The notes beneath the pieces were generated by a model. The model made no database searches and was not told the DNA's origin. It saw nothing but the letters and a program-made list of their open reading frames with translations. This document shows, in pieces, positions 31,755-40,689 of a stretch of 64,000 bases of DNA. How positions within the stretch are numbered: the stretch's first letter is position 1; each line of letters begins with the position of its first letter. The stretch spans positions 62,001 through 126,000 of the forward strand of contig NZ_JAUCZH010000004.1 of the NCBI RefSeq assembly GCF_030373185.1, in the 5' to 3' direction. The translations under genes and the position numbers were made by a program. Source of the DNA: Tabrizicola sp. (GTDB taxonomy: Bacteria > Pseudomonadota > Alphaproteobacteria > Rhodobacterales > Rhodobacteraceae).

Positions 31755-32591
31755 ATGGCCTTTGTGAAGCTGACCCTTGTGACGTTCGGCCTTCTCTATG
31801 CGACGGCGCTGTCGGGGCTATTCCTCTTTCAGCGCGAGTTGCAGTATTTTCCTGCCCGCCGCGACCCCGCCCCCGAAACGCTGGGTCTCCGCGGGGTCGA
31901 TCGGGTCATGCTGGCTACCCCAGATGGCGAAAGACTGGTCCTGTGGCACAGCCCGGCCCCGCCGGGGCGGCCGACGATCCTGTTTCTGCACGGCAATGCC
32001 GGGGCAATGGCGGACCGGGCTGACCGGCTGGCCTACTACCAATCACGCGGGCTTGGCGCGGCCTTCCTGTCATGGCGCGGCTATGGTGGCAGCAGCGGCA
32101 AGCCTTCGGAATCCGGCCTGCTTACCGATGCCCAGACCGCCTATGTGCATCTTCGCGCAAACGGGATCGGCGCGGGGCGTATCGTTCTGGTGGGCGAATC
32201 GCTTGGCACCGGCGTGGCCGTGCAGACCGCGGCACAAAACCCGGTTGGGGCGGTGGTGCTGGAGGCCCCCTTTACCTCGGCCGTCGATATTGCCCGCAAG
32301 GCCTATCCCTGGGTTCCCGTGAACCTGCTGATGAGGGACAAGTTCCACTCCTCCAGCCATATTGCCCGTATCGGCGCGCCGCTTCTGATCTTGCATGGAG
32401 AACGCGATGCGGTGATCCCCTTCGGCTTTGGCAAGGCGCTTTTTGCGGCGGCGAAAGACCCCAAGACCTTCCTGTCGCTTGGCCCTGTCGGGCATGAGGC
32501 GCTTTTTGACCCGGCCACCTGGGCCAAAGGGGTCGATTTCATCGACCAGACGATTGGGCGCAACGCCCCGGCCCCGGAACCAACGCCTTGA
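31755..32591 (+). CDS. Alpha/beta hydrolase
   Basis: ILFLHGNAGAMADR; LVGESLGTGVAVQ; HGERDAVIPF; GHEALF. Confidence 0.9.
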   Translation: MAFVKLTLVTFGLLYATALSGLFLFQRELQYFPARRDPAPETLGLRGVDRVMLATPDGERLVLWHSPAPPGRPTILFLHGNAGAMADRADRLAYYQSRGLGAAFLSWRGYGGSSGKPSESGLLTDAQTAYVHLRANGIGAGRIVLVGESLGTGVAVQTAAQNPVGAVVLEAPFTSAVDIARKAYPWVPVNLLMRDKFHSSSHIARIGAPLLILHGERDAVIPFGFGKALFAAAKDPKTFLSLGPVGHEALFDPATWAKGVDFIDQTIGRNAPAPEPTP

Positions 32592-32645
32592 CCCCGGCCC
32601 GCGCGCGGCCCATCTCTGCATCCTGTTCCCCCGCATGAGGCCAAG

Positions 32646-34067
32646 ATGACCGAAGCCCCCTTCCGCCCGTTCGAGACCCATCTGGACGAAGCCGCCGCCC
32701 TTGCCACCTTGCGTGCGGCCACCGATGGGGCCGACGATGGCGAGCTGTTCCTTGAACGCCGCCGGGCCGAGGCGATCGTGCTGGATGATGGCCGGATCCG
32801 GCAGGCCACCTATGACGCCAGCCAAGGCTTCGGGCTGCGGGCGGTTCGCGGTGAAGTTGCAGGCTATGCCCATTCGACCGAGATCACCGAAACCGCACTG
32901 CGCCGAGCGTCGGAAACCGCGCGCCTTGCCGTGGGCTCCGGTGGCGGCACACTGGCTGACAGCCCGCGCGGCACCAACACCCGGCTTTACCGCCCCGATG
33001 ATCCGATGTCAGACGCGACCTTCCCGGTGAAGATCGAGCTTTTGCGCGAAATCGACGCCCACGCCCGCGCGCTTGATCCCCGCGTGGTGCAGGTCTCCGC
33101 CACCCTCTCCGCCTCGATTCAAGAAGTTGAAATCCTCCGCCCCGATGGCCTGCGCCTTGCCGATATCCGCCCGATGGCACGGCTGAACGTTTCCGTCATG
33201 ATCGAGGAAGGCGGACGGCGCGAACAGGGCGGCACCGGCAAGGGCGGGCGCTACGGCCTTGCGCAGCTGATGGACGCAGACACCTGGAAACCGATGCTCG
33301 CCGAAGCCCTTCGCATCGCCCAAGTCAACCTTGGTGCCGAGGAAGCCCCGGCCGGGGTGATGGACGTCGTCCTTGGCCCCGGCTGGCCTGGCATCCTCTT
33401 GCACGAAGCCATCGGTCACGGGCTGGAAGGCGACTTCAACCGCAAGGAAACCTCTGCATTTGCTGGGCTGATGGGGAAACAGATCGCATCGAAAGGCGTG
33501 ACTGTGCTTGATGACGGCACAATACCTGACCGGCGCGGCAGCATCTCGATCGATGATGAGGGCACGCCCTCGGGCAAGAACGTCCTGATTGAGGACGGCG
33601 TCCTTGTCGGCTACATGCAGGACCGCCAGAACGCCCGCCTGATGGGCGTGGCCCCCACCGGCAACGGCCGGCGCGAAAGCTTTGCCCATATCCCGATGCC
33701 CCGGATGACCAACACCTACATGCTGGCCGGGAACGATGATCCTGCCGGGATCGTCGGCAGCCTGAAGGATGGCATTTACGCCGTGGGCTTTGGGGGCGGG
33801 CAGGTGGACATCACCTCTGGCAAGTTCGTGTTCTCCTGCACCGAGGCCTACCGGGTGAAGAACGGCGTGATTGGTGCTGCCGTGAAGGGGGCAACCCTGA
33901 TCGGCGATGGCGCAACAGCGCTGAAACAGATACGCGCCATCGGCAATGACCTGCAACTTGATCCCGGCATCGGCAATTGCGGCAAGGCCGGGCAATGGGT
34001 GCCGGTGGGCGTTGGCCAGCCGACATTGCTGATCGGCGGCCTTACTGTCGGGGGCGCCGCCGCCTGA
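32646..34067 (+). CDS. tldD: Metalloprotease TldD
   Basis: HEAIGHGLEGDFNRKETSAFAGLMG metal motif; GNCGKAGQWVPVGVGQPTLLIGGLTVGG C-terminus. Confidence 0.95.
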   Translation: MTEAPFRPFETHLDEAAALATLRAATDGADDGELFLERRRAEAIVLDDGRIRQATYDASQGFGLRAVRGEVAGYAHSTEITETALRRASETARLAVGSGGGTLADSPRGTNTRLYRPDDPMSDATFPVKIELLREIDAHARALDPRVVQVSATLSASIQEVEILRPDGLRLADIRPMARLNVSVMIEEGGRREQGGTGKGGRYGLAQLMDADTWKPMLAEALRIAQVNLGAEEAPAGVMDVVLGPGWPGILLHEAIGHGLEGDFNRKETSAFAGLMGKQIASKGVTVLDDGTIPDRRGSISIDDEGTPSGKNVLIEDGVLVGYMQDRQNARLMGVAPTGNGRRESFAHIPMPRMTNTYMLAGNDDPAGIVGSLKDGIYAVGFGGGQVDITSGKFVFSCTEAYRVKNGVIGAAVKGATLIGDGATALKQIRAIGNDLQLDPGIGNCGKAGQWVPVGVGQPTLLIGGLTVGGAAA

Positions 34068-34100
34068 CCGGGGCGCCACGCCGATTCCTTCAAAGAGATC

Positions 34101-34128
34101 GGACCGGAATCTTCGAAAATTCCGGTCC
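34101..34128. terminator. Hairpin between convergent tldD and tex
   Basis: GGACCGGAAT-CTTCGAAA-ATTCCGGTCC perfect 10-bp stem; little U tract. Confidence 0.5.
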
Positions 34129-34133
34129 CGCGT

Positions 34134-36455
34134 CTATCGCCCGAACTTGCCCTTCAGGGCATCTGCAAAGGCATTTCCGCCGCCTTGAGCCCCCGCCTGC
34201 ACTTGCGCCCCCGCCTGCATCGGCCCGCGCACCGGTTTCACCGGGGCCGGCCCGCGTTCGCGCACCGCCTCGCGCGCCCCGGCGCTGCCGGATTTCATCG
34301 TCAGTCCGATACGCTTTCTTGCCACGTCCACCTCGACCACCCGCACCTTGACCACATCGCCTGCCTTGACCACGGCATGGGGGTCTTTCACGAAACTGTC
34401 GGACAACTGGCTGACATGGACCAACCCGTCCTGATGCACGCCCACATCGACGAAGGCCCCAAAGGCCGCGACATTGGTCACCGTGCCCTCCAGCAGCATC
34501 CCCGGCTTCAGGTCCTTGATGTCGTCCACCCCGTCGGCAAACGTCGCCGTGCGGAACGAGGGCCGCGGGTCGCGTCCCGGCTTTTCCAGTTCCGCGAAGA
34601 TGTCCTTCACTGTCGGCAACCCGAACCGCTCATCGACAAAATCCCGCGGCTCTACCGCTTTCAGCACACCCGGTTCGGCCATCACCGACCGCAGATCGCG
34701 CCCGCAGGCCGCCACGATCCGCCGCGCCAGATCATAGGCCTCAGGGTGGACGGAGGAGGCGTCCAGCGGTTCTTTCCCCCCGCTGATCCGCAGGAAGCCC
34801 GCCGCCTGTTCAAAGGCCTTCGGCCCCAGCCGCGCCACCTTCAAAAGCTCGCGCCGCGTGGAGAACGGGCCATTGGCATCGCGGTGCGCCACAATCGCAT
34901 CGGCCAGCCCCGGCCCGACGCCAGAGACCCGCGCGAGCAAAGGAGCGCTGGCGGTGTTCAGATCCACCCCCACCGCGTTCACCGCGTCTTCCACCACCGC
35001 CTCAAGGCTGCGCCCAAGACGGTGCTGGTCCACGTCATGCTGATATTGGCCAACCCCGATCGCCTTCGGTTCGATCTTCACCAGTTCGGCCAACGGGTCT
35101 TGCAGTCGCCGGGCAATCGACACCGCCCCGCGCAAGGACACGTCCAGCCCCGGAAACTCTTTCGCCGCCAGTTCGCTGGCCGAATAGACCGACGCCCCTG
35201 CTTCGGACACGATCACTTTCACCGGCTTTTCCCCTGGCAATACCGCCAGAATGTCGGCCACCATCTTTTCCGTCTCGCGGCTGGCGGTGCCGTTACCGAT
35301 CGAGATCAGCTTGACCCCATGCTTGCCGATCAGCCTGGCCAAGGTCACCTGAGCGCCGCGCAGATCGTTCTTCGGCTGGAACGGATAGACCGTGTCCGTC
35401 TCCAGCACCTTACCCGTGCCGTCCACCACCGCGACCTTGACGCCGGTGCGGATGCCGGGATCAAGACCCATCGTCGCCTTGCCACCCGCAGGGGCCGCAA
35501 GCAGCAAGTCCTTCAGGTTCCGTGCAAAGACGCGGATTGCCTCGGCTTCGGCGGCTTCGCGCAGTTCAGCCATCAGGTCCAGCGTCAGACTGGTCCGCAG
35601 CTTCACGCGCCAGGCCCATGCCGCCGCCTCGCGCAGCCATCGGTCACCCGCGCCCTGCCCCGCACCCTGCCCTGTGGCCGCAAGCGCCGCACCGCAAGCC
35701 CGCTCCGCCGGGCTTTCGCCGCGCGCCGCGTCCGGGTCCACCATCAGATCAAGCTGCAGGAACCCTTCGTTGCGGCCACGAAACATTGCCAGCGCCCTGT
35801 GACTTGGCACGCTCGACCACGGTTCGGAATGGGCGAAGTAATCGGAAAACTTGGCGCCTTCGCTGGCTTTGCCATCCACCATGGTCGAGGTCAGCCGCGC
35901 TACCTGCTTCATGTGCGACCGCAACCGGCCCAGAAGGGCCGCATCCTCGGCAAGCCCCTCGGCCACGATATCGCGCGCGCCCTCAAGTGCAGTTTTGGTG
36001 TCAGGCACGGCCTCGGTCACATATCCCGCCGCCAGCGCCACCGGATCGGCCGACCGATCCGCCAAAATGGCATCGACCAGCCCCTGCAAGCCGTTTTCCC
36101 GCGCAATCATCGCCTTGGTCCGGCGCTTGGGCTTGTAGGGCAGATAGATGTCTTCAAGTTCTGCCTTGGTCACCGCCCCGGCAATGGCCTTTTCCAGCCC
36201 CTCGGTCATCTTGCCCTGCTCACGGATCGACCCGGCAATCGCTGCCCTGCGCGCCTCAAGCTCACGCAGATAGCCCAGCCGTTCCGCCAGATTGCGAAGC
36301 TGGGTGTCATCCAGCCCCCCGGTCACCTCCTTGCGGTAACGCGCGATGAAGGGGACGGTGGCACCTTCGTCCAGCAGCGTGATCGCAGCGGTTACCTGAG
36401 CGGGGGTGGCAGCAATCTCGGTGGCGATGGTGCGGGGGATCAGGGCAAGGCTCAT
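34134..36455 (-). CDS. tex: Tex-family S1 RNA-binding protein
   Basis: [57 protein letters not shown]-terminal S1 domain. Confidence 0.93.
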   Translation of the reverse strand: MSLALIPRTIATEIAATPAQVTAAITLLDEGATVPFIARYRKEVTGGLDDTQLRNLAERLGYLRELEARRAAIAGSIREQGKMTEGLEKAIAGAVTKAELEDIYLPYKPKRRTKAMIARENGLQGLVDAILADRSADPVALAAGYVTEAVPDTKTALEGARDIVAEGLAEDAALLGRLRSHMKQVARLTSTMVDGKASEGAKFSDYFAHSEPWSSVPSHRALAMFRGRNEGFLQLDLMVDPDAARGESPAERACGAALAATGQGAGQGAGDRWLREAAAWAWRVKLRTSLTLDLMAELREAAEAEAIRVFARNLKDLLLAAPAGGKATMGLDPGIRTGVKVAVVDGTGKVLETDTVYPFQPKNDLRGAQVTLARLIGKHGVKLISIGNGTASRETEKMVADILAVLPGEKPVKVIVSEAGASVYSASELAAKEFPGLDVSLRGAVSIARRLQDPLAELVKIEPKAIGVGQYQHDVDQHRLGRSLEAVVEDAVNAVGVDLNTASAPLLARVSGVGPGLADAIVAHRDANGPFSTRRELLKVARLGPKAFEQAAGFLRISGGKEPLDASSVHPEAYDLARRIVAACGRDLRSVMAEPGVLKAVEPRDFVDERFGLPTVKDIFAELEKPGRDPRPSFRTATFADGVDDIKDLKPGMLLEGTVTNVAAFGAFVDVGVHQDGLVHVSQLSDSFVKDPHAVVKAGDVVKVRVVEVDVARKRIGLTMKSGSAGAREAVRERGPAPVKPVRGPMQAGAQVQAGAQGGGNAFADALKGKFGR

Positions 36456-36607
36456 GCGAATCCTCAAAGGCAGGGGTGGCCACCTTAACCGCGCGCATCC
36501 GGGGGGTGAAGACCGCCTGCCCGCCGAAAGGCCCGGGGGCCGGGATCGCGGCAATGCTTGCCCCGCTTGCGCAAAGCAAGGACAGGCCGGTCAGGAATAA
36601 GGAAGGA

Positions 36608-36684
36608 TGGTACAGCCTCCCCGGCTCGAACGGGGGACCCCCAGATCCACAATCTGGTGCTCTAACCAACTGAGCTAAGGCTGC
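36608..36684 (-). tRNA. tRNA-His (anticodon GTG)
   Basis: GCAGCCTTAGCTCAGTTGGTTAGAGCACCAGATTGTGGATCTGGGGGTCCCCCGTTCGAGCCGGGGAGGCTGTACCA folds as a cloverleaf with encoded CCA. Confidence 0.95.
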
Positions 36685-36812
36685 ACTTGGGGGGCGATTT
36701 AGCCCCGCTCCCCCGGGATTGCAAGGGTCTTTGCCACCTGGCCTGCGATTGCTTCTTGCGCGCCGGGGCGCATGCCGCTACCCGCCTGCCATCCAGCCAG
36801 CCGGAGGCCACC

Positions 36813-37022
36813 ATGGGCATCGACAAGGAAAGCAATATCGCCGCCAACATTCAGATCGGCCCGACCGATCAGGGCATGGTGCGCATCTATATCGAAGCAG
36901 AGGGCGGAATCGAACTGCCACTGGATTTCGACCCTGAAGAGGCCGACGAAATCGCCGAAGAGCTGCGCGCGGCGGCCGAAGCAGCCCGCGCCATGGGAGC
37001 GGCCCCGAAGAAACGGCGCTGA
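36813..37022 (+). CDS. Small acidic protein (DUF6324-like)
   Basis: MGIDKESNIAANIQIGPTDQGMVRIYIEAEGGIELPLDFDPEEADEIAEELRAAAEAARA. Confidence 0.65.
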   Translation: MGIDKESNIAANIQIGPTDQGMVRIYIEAEGGIELPLDFDPEEADEIAEELRAAAEAARAMGAAPKKRR

Positions 37023-37070
37023 GATCGCGCCGCATCCGCGCGGATTTCGATCAGTCCCGGAGATGGCCGG

Positions 37071-37550
37071 TCACGGCGCCCCGGGATCACGCAGGGCCTG
37101 CAACCGCCCTGCGGCGGCGCGCGCGAAACTGCGCAAGACCACCTTGCGCCGCGCGGCCGACAGTGCCGCCTCAGGCGCCATCCGCACCACTTCGGCATCA
37201 TAGGCATCGGCAAGGATCAGCCCGGTCCCTTCGGGCAAAAGCCCTACCGGGAAATCGGCATCGACAGCCCAGAAGAACCGGTCGCACCAATCCAGATAGC
37301 CCTGCCACTTGCGGTCCGCCCGGTAATCGGCCCGGCCGGATTTGCATTCCACCACCCAGACCTCGCCCTTGGGGCCAAGCGCCATGACGTCCACACGCAA
37401 ACCCGGGGCGGGAATGAATTCCTCGACACAGACGAAATCCAGCGCCCGAAGGCCACGGCAGACCCCACGGCCAAGCCGTTGCCCCGGCAGGGCGGGCATG
37501 AGATCACTTGCGGTCTTGACCGGGTTGTCCATAGGAGAATCATGAACCAA
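37071..37550 (-). CDS. mmcB: MmcB family DNA repair protein (nuclease-fold)
   Basis: APGLRVDVMALGPKGEVWVVECKSGRADYRADRKWQGYLDWCDRFFWAV. Confidence 0.78.
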   Translation of the reverse strand: MVHDSPMDNPVKTASDLMPALPGQRLGRGVCRGLRALDFVCVEEFIPAPGLRVDVMALGPKGEVWVVECKSGRADYRADRKWQGYLDWCDRFFWAVDADFPVGLLPEGTGLILADAYDAEVVRMAPEAALSAARRKVVLRSFARAAAGRLQALRDPGAP

Positions 37551-37570
37551 AGGTGAACATCTGTCCAGAC

Positions 37571-37599
37571 TTGCGCCAGCCCCGCCAAGCGCCTATCTG
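37571..37599 (+). promoter_or_regulatory. Sigma70-like promoter of the 6S RNA candidate
   Basis: TTGCGC - 17 nt - TATCTG, 6 nt before the predicted 5' end at 37605. Confidence 0.65.
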
Positions 37600-37604
37600 T
37601 TGTT

Positions 37605-37770
37605 GTGGCGGGTTCTGCTCCTCACGTGCGAGGCCTTTTTTCCAGTGGCCGATAAGCAAACGCACGGGGGCTGGCTCTGACAGGATCCTGGTCCTGTTAC
37701 CTGGTTCCCACCTGAGACCTCTGGCTCTCGGGAAAATCCCGGCACTCCACGGCTGCTGCGGGCCCGCCAC
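37605..37770 (+). ncRNA. ssrS: 6S RNA (ssrS) candidate
   Basis: 166 nt closed by GTGGCGGG/CCCGCCAC; internal GCCGATA, apical hairpin ACAGGA-TCCTGG-TCCTGT, 3'-half hairpin CGGGAAAATCCCG, CTGCTGCGGGCC end; resembles the 6S central-bubble architecture; sits in a noncoding gap. Confidence 0.65.
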
Positions 37771-37771
37771 C

Positions 37772-38122
37772 TTACTTTCGCAAACGCGTTCCGATCTGTG
37801 GCTTGCCGGATTCAACCTTGGCAGGCACCGGGATCAGCACGGGTTCGCCCAAGCGTTCGCGCAGGCCGCCACCGCCACCTTGCCCGTCATCTTCCGCCAT
37901 CGACATGATCTGATAGGCAAACTGGACGGCGGAAAACACGATGCCATTGAAGAAAACCATCATCAGCGCCGCAACCCAGCCGATGTCGGACCCAAGGATC
38001 AGATGCCCGATCCCTGCAACATCGAACCAGACCAGACCTGCGGTGAACATGGCGGAAATGACAAAGCCCAGCGCCACGCTGCGGATGTAAAGGCGGATCA
38101 GTTCAGGCATCGTAACCCCCAT
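37772..38122 (-). CDS. Small two-TM membrane protein
   Basis: MPELIRLYIRSVALGFVISAMFTAGLVWFDVAGIGHLILGSDIGWVAALMMVFFNGIVFSAVQFAYQIM; same strand, 43 nt after the Anbu-type gene. Confidence 0.7.
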   Translation of the reverse strand: MGVTMPELIRLYIRSVALGFVISAMFTAGLVWFDVAGIGHLILGSDIGWVAALMMVFFNGIVFSAVQFAYQIMSMAEDDGQGGGGGLRERLGEPVLIPVPAKVESGKPQIGTRLRK

Positions 38123-38165
38123 GCTACATCATGAAGGTAGGATTGCCGCGCCCGATTGCCAAGCC

Positions 38166-38888
38166 TCAGATGGCAATCCGCGCGAATCCGTCGCGGAGAG
38201 CGGTGGACCAAGCCTCGCTCATCGCGCGAAAGGCCGGGTCGCCAGCCTCGATCCGGCGTTTCAGGGTGACCTTGCAAGCGTCCAGCTCAATGACAGCCAG
38301 ATCCAGCGGCATACCCACCGACAGGTTCGACCGCAACGTGGAATCCATGGACAACAGCACCGCCTTTTGTGCATCGGCCAGCGTGGTGGAAGGTTTCACC
38401 ACCCGGTCAAGGATCGGCTTGCCGTATTTATGCTCGCCGATCTGGAGGAAGGGCGCGTCTTCCGTCGCCTCGATGAAATTGCCTTCCGGATAGATCAGGA
38501 ACAGCCGCATTGCGCCGCCCTTCCTTTGCCCGGCGACAATCATGCTGGCACTGGCCCCTTGCGCGGCGGACAGTTTGTGGTCGATCTCTTCGCGCACCTT
38601 GGCCAGCCGGTCGCCGACAATCTCGGCCACTTTCAGCATGGTTGGCGCCAGCATGATGCTGGTTTCAGGCGTGGCTTCCGGGTCTTCGATCGCCTCGCGC
38701 AACTGCGCCAGCGCGGTCTGGCTGACAGACAGGCTGCCAGAGGTCATGATCACGATCACCCGTTCCCCCGGGTCTTCGAAAGTGAACATCTTGCGATAGG
38801 TCGAAATGTTGTCGAGCCCGGCATTGGTGCGGGTGTCCGACAAAAGCACTATGCCTTCATTCAGCAAGAGCCCAACGCAATAGGTCAT
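38166..38888 (-). CDS. Anbu-type proteasome-like protease
   Basis: MTYCVGLLLNEGIVLLSDTRTNAGLDNISTYRKMF: Thr directly after Met, beta-subunit-like fold, cluster context. Confidence 0.88.
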   Translation of the reverse strand: MTYCVGLLLNEGIVLLSDTRTNAGLDNISTYRKMFTFEDPGERVIVIMTSGSLSVSQTALAQLREAIEDPEATPETSIMLAPTMLKVAEIVGDRLAKVREEIDHKLSAAQGASASMIVAGQRKGGAMRLFLIYPEGNFIEATEDAPFLQIGEHKYGKPILDRVVKPSTTLADAQKAVLLSMDSTLRSNLSVGMPLDLAVIELDACKVTLKRRIEAGDPAFRAMSEAWSTALRDGFARIAI

Positions 38889-38919
38889 TTCCGTCCGTCT
38901 CCCTGTCTTGTCAGGCAGC

Positions 38920-39726
38920 CTATTGGCTTGCCTGAAGGATCGCAACGGTCACATCCATTTCTTCCATGCCGCCACCACGGGCAATGCCGCGAATGGGGGC
39001 TGCATCCTGTGCGTCAAGGCCCGACCCCAGCCGGATATAGCGGTCATCCGGGCAACAGCGGTTGGCCGGGTCGAACCCCACCCAACCCAGACCGGCCAGA
39101 TACAATTCAGCCCAGGCATGCGCCGCTTCATGCGCCTGCCCGTCCGCGTCGGAAAAGAGATAACCCGACACATAGCGCCCCGGTAGCCCCCGCACCCGCG
39201 CCACGGCAATCAACGCATGGGCATGATCCTGACAGACGCCTTCACCCAAGGCCAAGGCTTCGGCTGCGGTGGTGTGGGCATGGGTCACGCCGGGCATGTA
39301 GGCAATGGCATCAGCCACCAGCGCGCTAAGGGAATGGGCCAGCGCAAGCGGGTCGCCCCCATCGGCCTGCCGTGCCAGCGCATCCAGTGCGGTATCGGCG
39401 CGTGTCGGTGTCGTGGCCAGCATGTAGCACTCTGGCGCGACGGTTTCCTTGTGGCCGCGCAGGACGCCCGTCAGGTCAACTGTTTCGACCGTGCCTTGCA
39501 CGCGCACCGTCACCTCGCTGACCGGGCCGGCCACTGTCCAGCCCTGCACCATATCACCCGCACCGTCACGGAACGACGCCCCGCGCGTGCCGCCACTGAC
39601 AGTCACCTCCCAGTCGGTCACCTTCTGCCCGGCAAAGGCTGAAGGCTGCAAGCGATGGCTTTGCACCACCGACCGCACCGGCCGATCATAATGATAGCGC
39701 GTCACATGGTCGACGGTCAGCCGCAT
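38920..39726 (-). CDS. Transglutaminase-like protein of the Anbu cluster
   Basis: MRLTVDHVTRYHYDRPVRSVVQSHRLQPS; GEGVCQDHAHALIAVARVRGLPGRYVSGY; AAHAWAELYLAGLGWVGFDP. Confidence 0.92.
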   Translation of the reverse strand: MRLTVDHVTRYHYDRPVRSVVQSHRLQPSAFAGQKVTDWEVTVSGGTRGASFRDGAGDMVQGWTVAGPVSEVTVRVQGTVETVDLTGVLRGHKETVAPECYMLATTPTRADTALDALARQADGGDPLALAHSLSALVADAIAYMPGVTHAHTTAAEALALGEGVCQDHAHALIAVARVRGLPGRYVSGYLFSDADGQAHEAAHAWAELYLAGLGWVGFDPANRCCPDDRYIRLGSGLDAQDAAPIRGIARGGGMEEMDVTVAILQASQ

Positions 39727-40676
39727 CAGCGCATCTCCCCGTTCAGATAGGTCGCATGAATCGCCTGGGCCAGCGCCGCAACCTCGGCAATGAACCGCGT
39801 CAGGTATTCGTGCAAGCCTTCGTCGAAGATATCCTCGACCGATGTCGCCTCGATCCCTGCCATCACGGCGCGGGCATGGCCCAGCGCCTCGGTCTCGCGG
39901 CCATAAGATTTTGCCAGCCGCCCCAGATGGTTGGACAGCCCAGCCACGCAGGTTGTCAAGGACCGGGGCGATTGCGGGTTCAGGATCAGGAAATCCGCGA
40001 TCTTGGCCGCTGTCACCTCGCCGCCATAGGCCCAATGGAAGGCCCGTTGCGCCCCCATGGCGCGCAACAACGTGGTCCATTGGTAATTGTCGAGGCCGGA
40101 CCCCACGAAATCCACCCGGGGCAGCAGGACATAATATTTCACGTCCATCAGACGGGCGGTATTGTCTCCACGTTCGAGATAATACCCGATGTTCAGGAAA
40201 TTATACCCATCATTGCGCAACAATGTGGCGTCAATCGCCCCACGCACCATCGCCGCATGGCGCATGACCCATTCGGTCAGGCGGGAAAGCTCCAGTTCCG
40301 ACCTTGGCCGCCGCTCCAACGCCTTCAACTCTTGAAACGCGGTGTTGAGCGCATCCCACACCTGCGTCGTCAGCGCAGTCCGCACGATCCGCCCGTTTTC
40401 CCGCGCCGACGTGATGCAGCTTGCAACGGATGAGGGGTTATCACGGTCGAAGAACAGAAAGCTCTCGATGTTCCGCTGCACCGGGTCGCCGTATTTCCTG
40501 GCAAAGGCCTCGGCCATGCCCGTCGCCTGCAACAGGCTGTCCCATTCGCTGCGATAGCCATGCGCCGACGGGATCAGGCTGATCCGGCTGCCCACCTCCA
40601 GAAGCCGCGCCACGGTATCAGCCCGCTCCATGTAGCGCGCGATCCAGTAAAGGTTGTCAGCGGTCCGGCTCAGCAT
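39726..40676 (-). CDS. Alpha-E domain protein
   Basis: MLSRTADNLYWIARYMERADTVARLLEV; FLNIGYYLERGDNTARLMDVKYY. Confidence 0.93.
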   Translation of the reverse strand: MLSRTADNLYWIARYMERADTVARLLEVGSRISLIPSAHGYRSEWDSLLQATGMAEAFARKYGDPVQRNIESFLFFDRDNPSSVASCITSARENGRIVRTALTTQVWDALNTAFQELKALERRPRSELELSRLTEWVMRHAAMVRGAIDATLLRNDGYNFLNIGYYLERGDNTARLMDVKYYVLLPRVDFVGSGLDNYQWTTLLRAMGAQRAFHWAYGGEVTAAKIADFLILNPQSPRSLTTCVAGLSNHLGRLAKSYGRETEALGHARAVMAGIEATSVEDIFDEGLHEYLTRFIAEVAALAQAIHATYLNGEMR

Positions 40677-40689
40677 CCGATGCCCCCCT

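Noticed and set aside
34188-34223. 18-bp near-tandem GCCCCCGCCTGC repeat at the tex C-terminus
   Set aside because: Low-complexity tail ([13 protein letters not shown]) common in such proteins; little support for function
37553-38134. 193-aa plus-strand ORF over the 6S region and the small membrane protein
   Set aside because: Covers a structured noncoding segment and a better minus-strand gene; no domain seen
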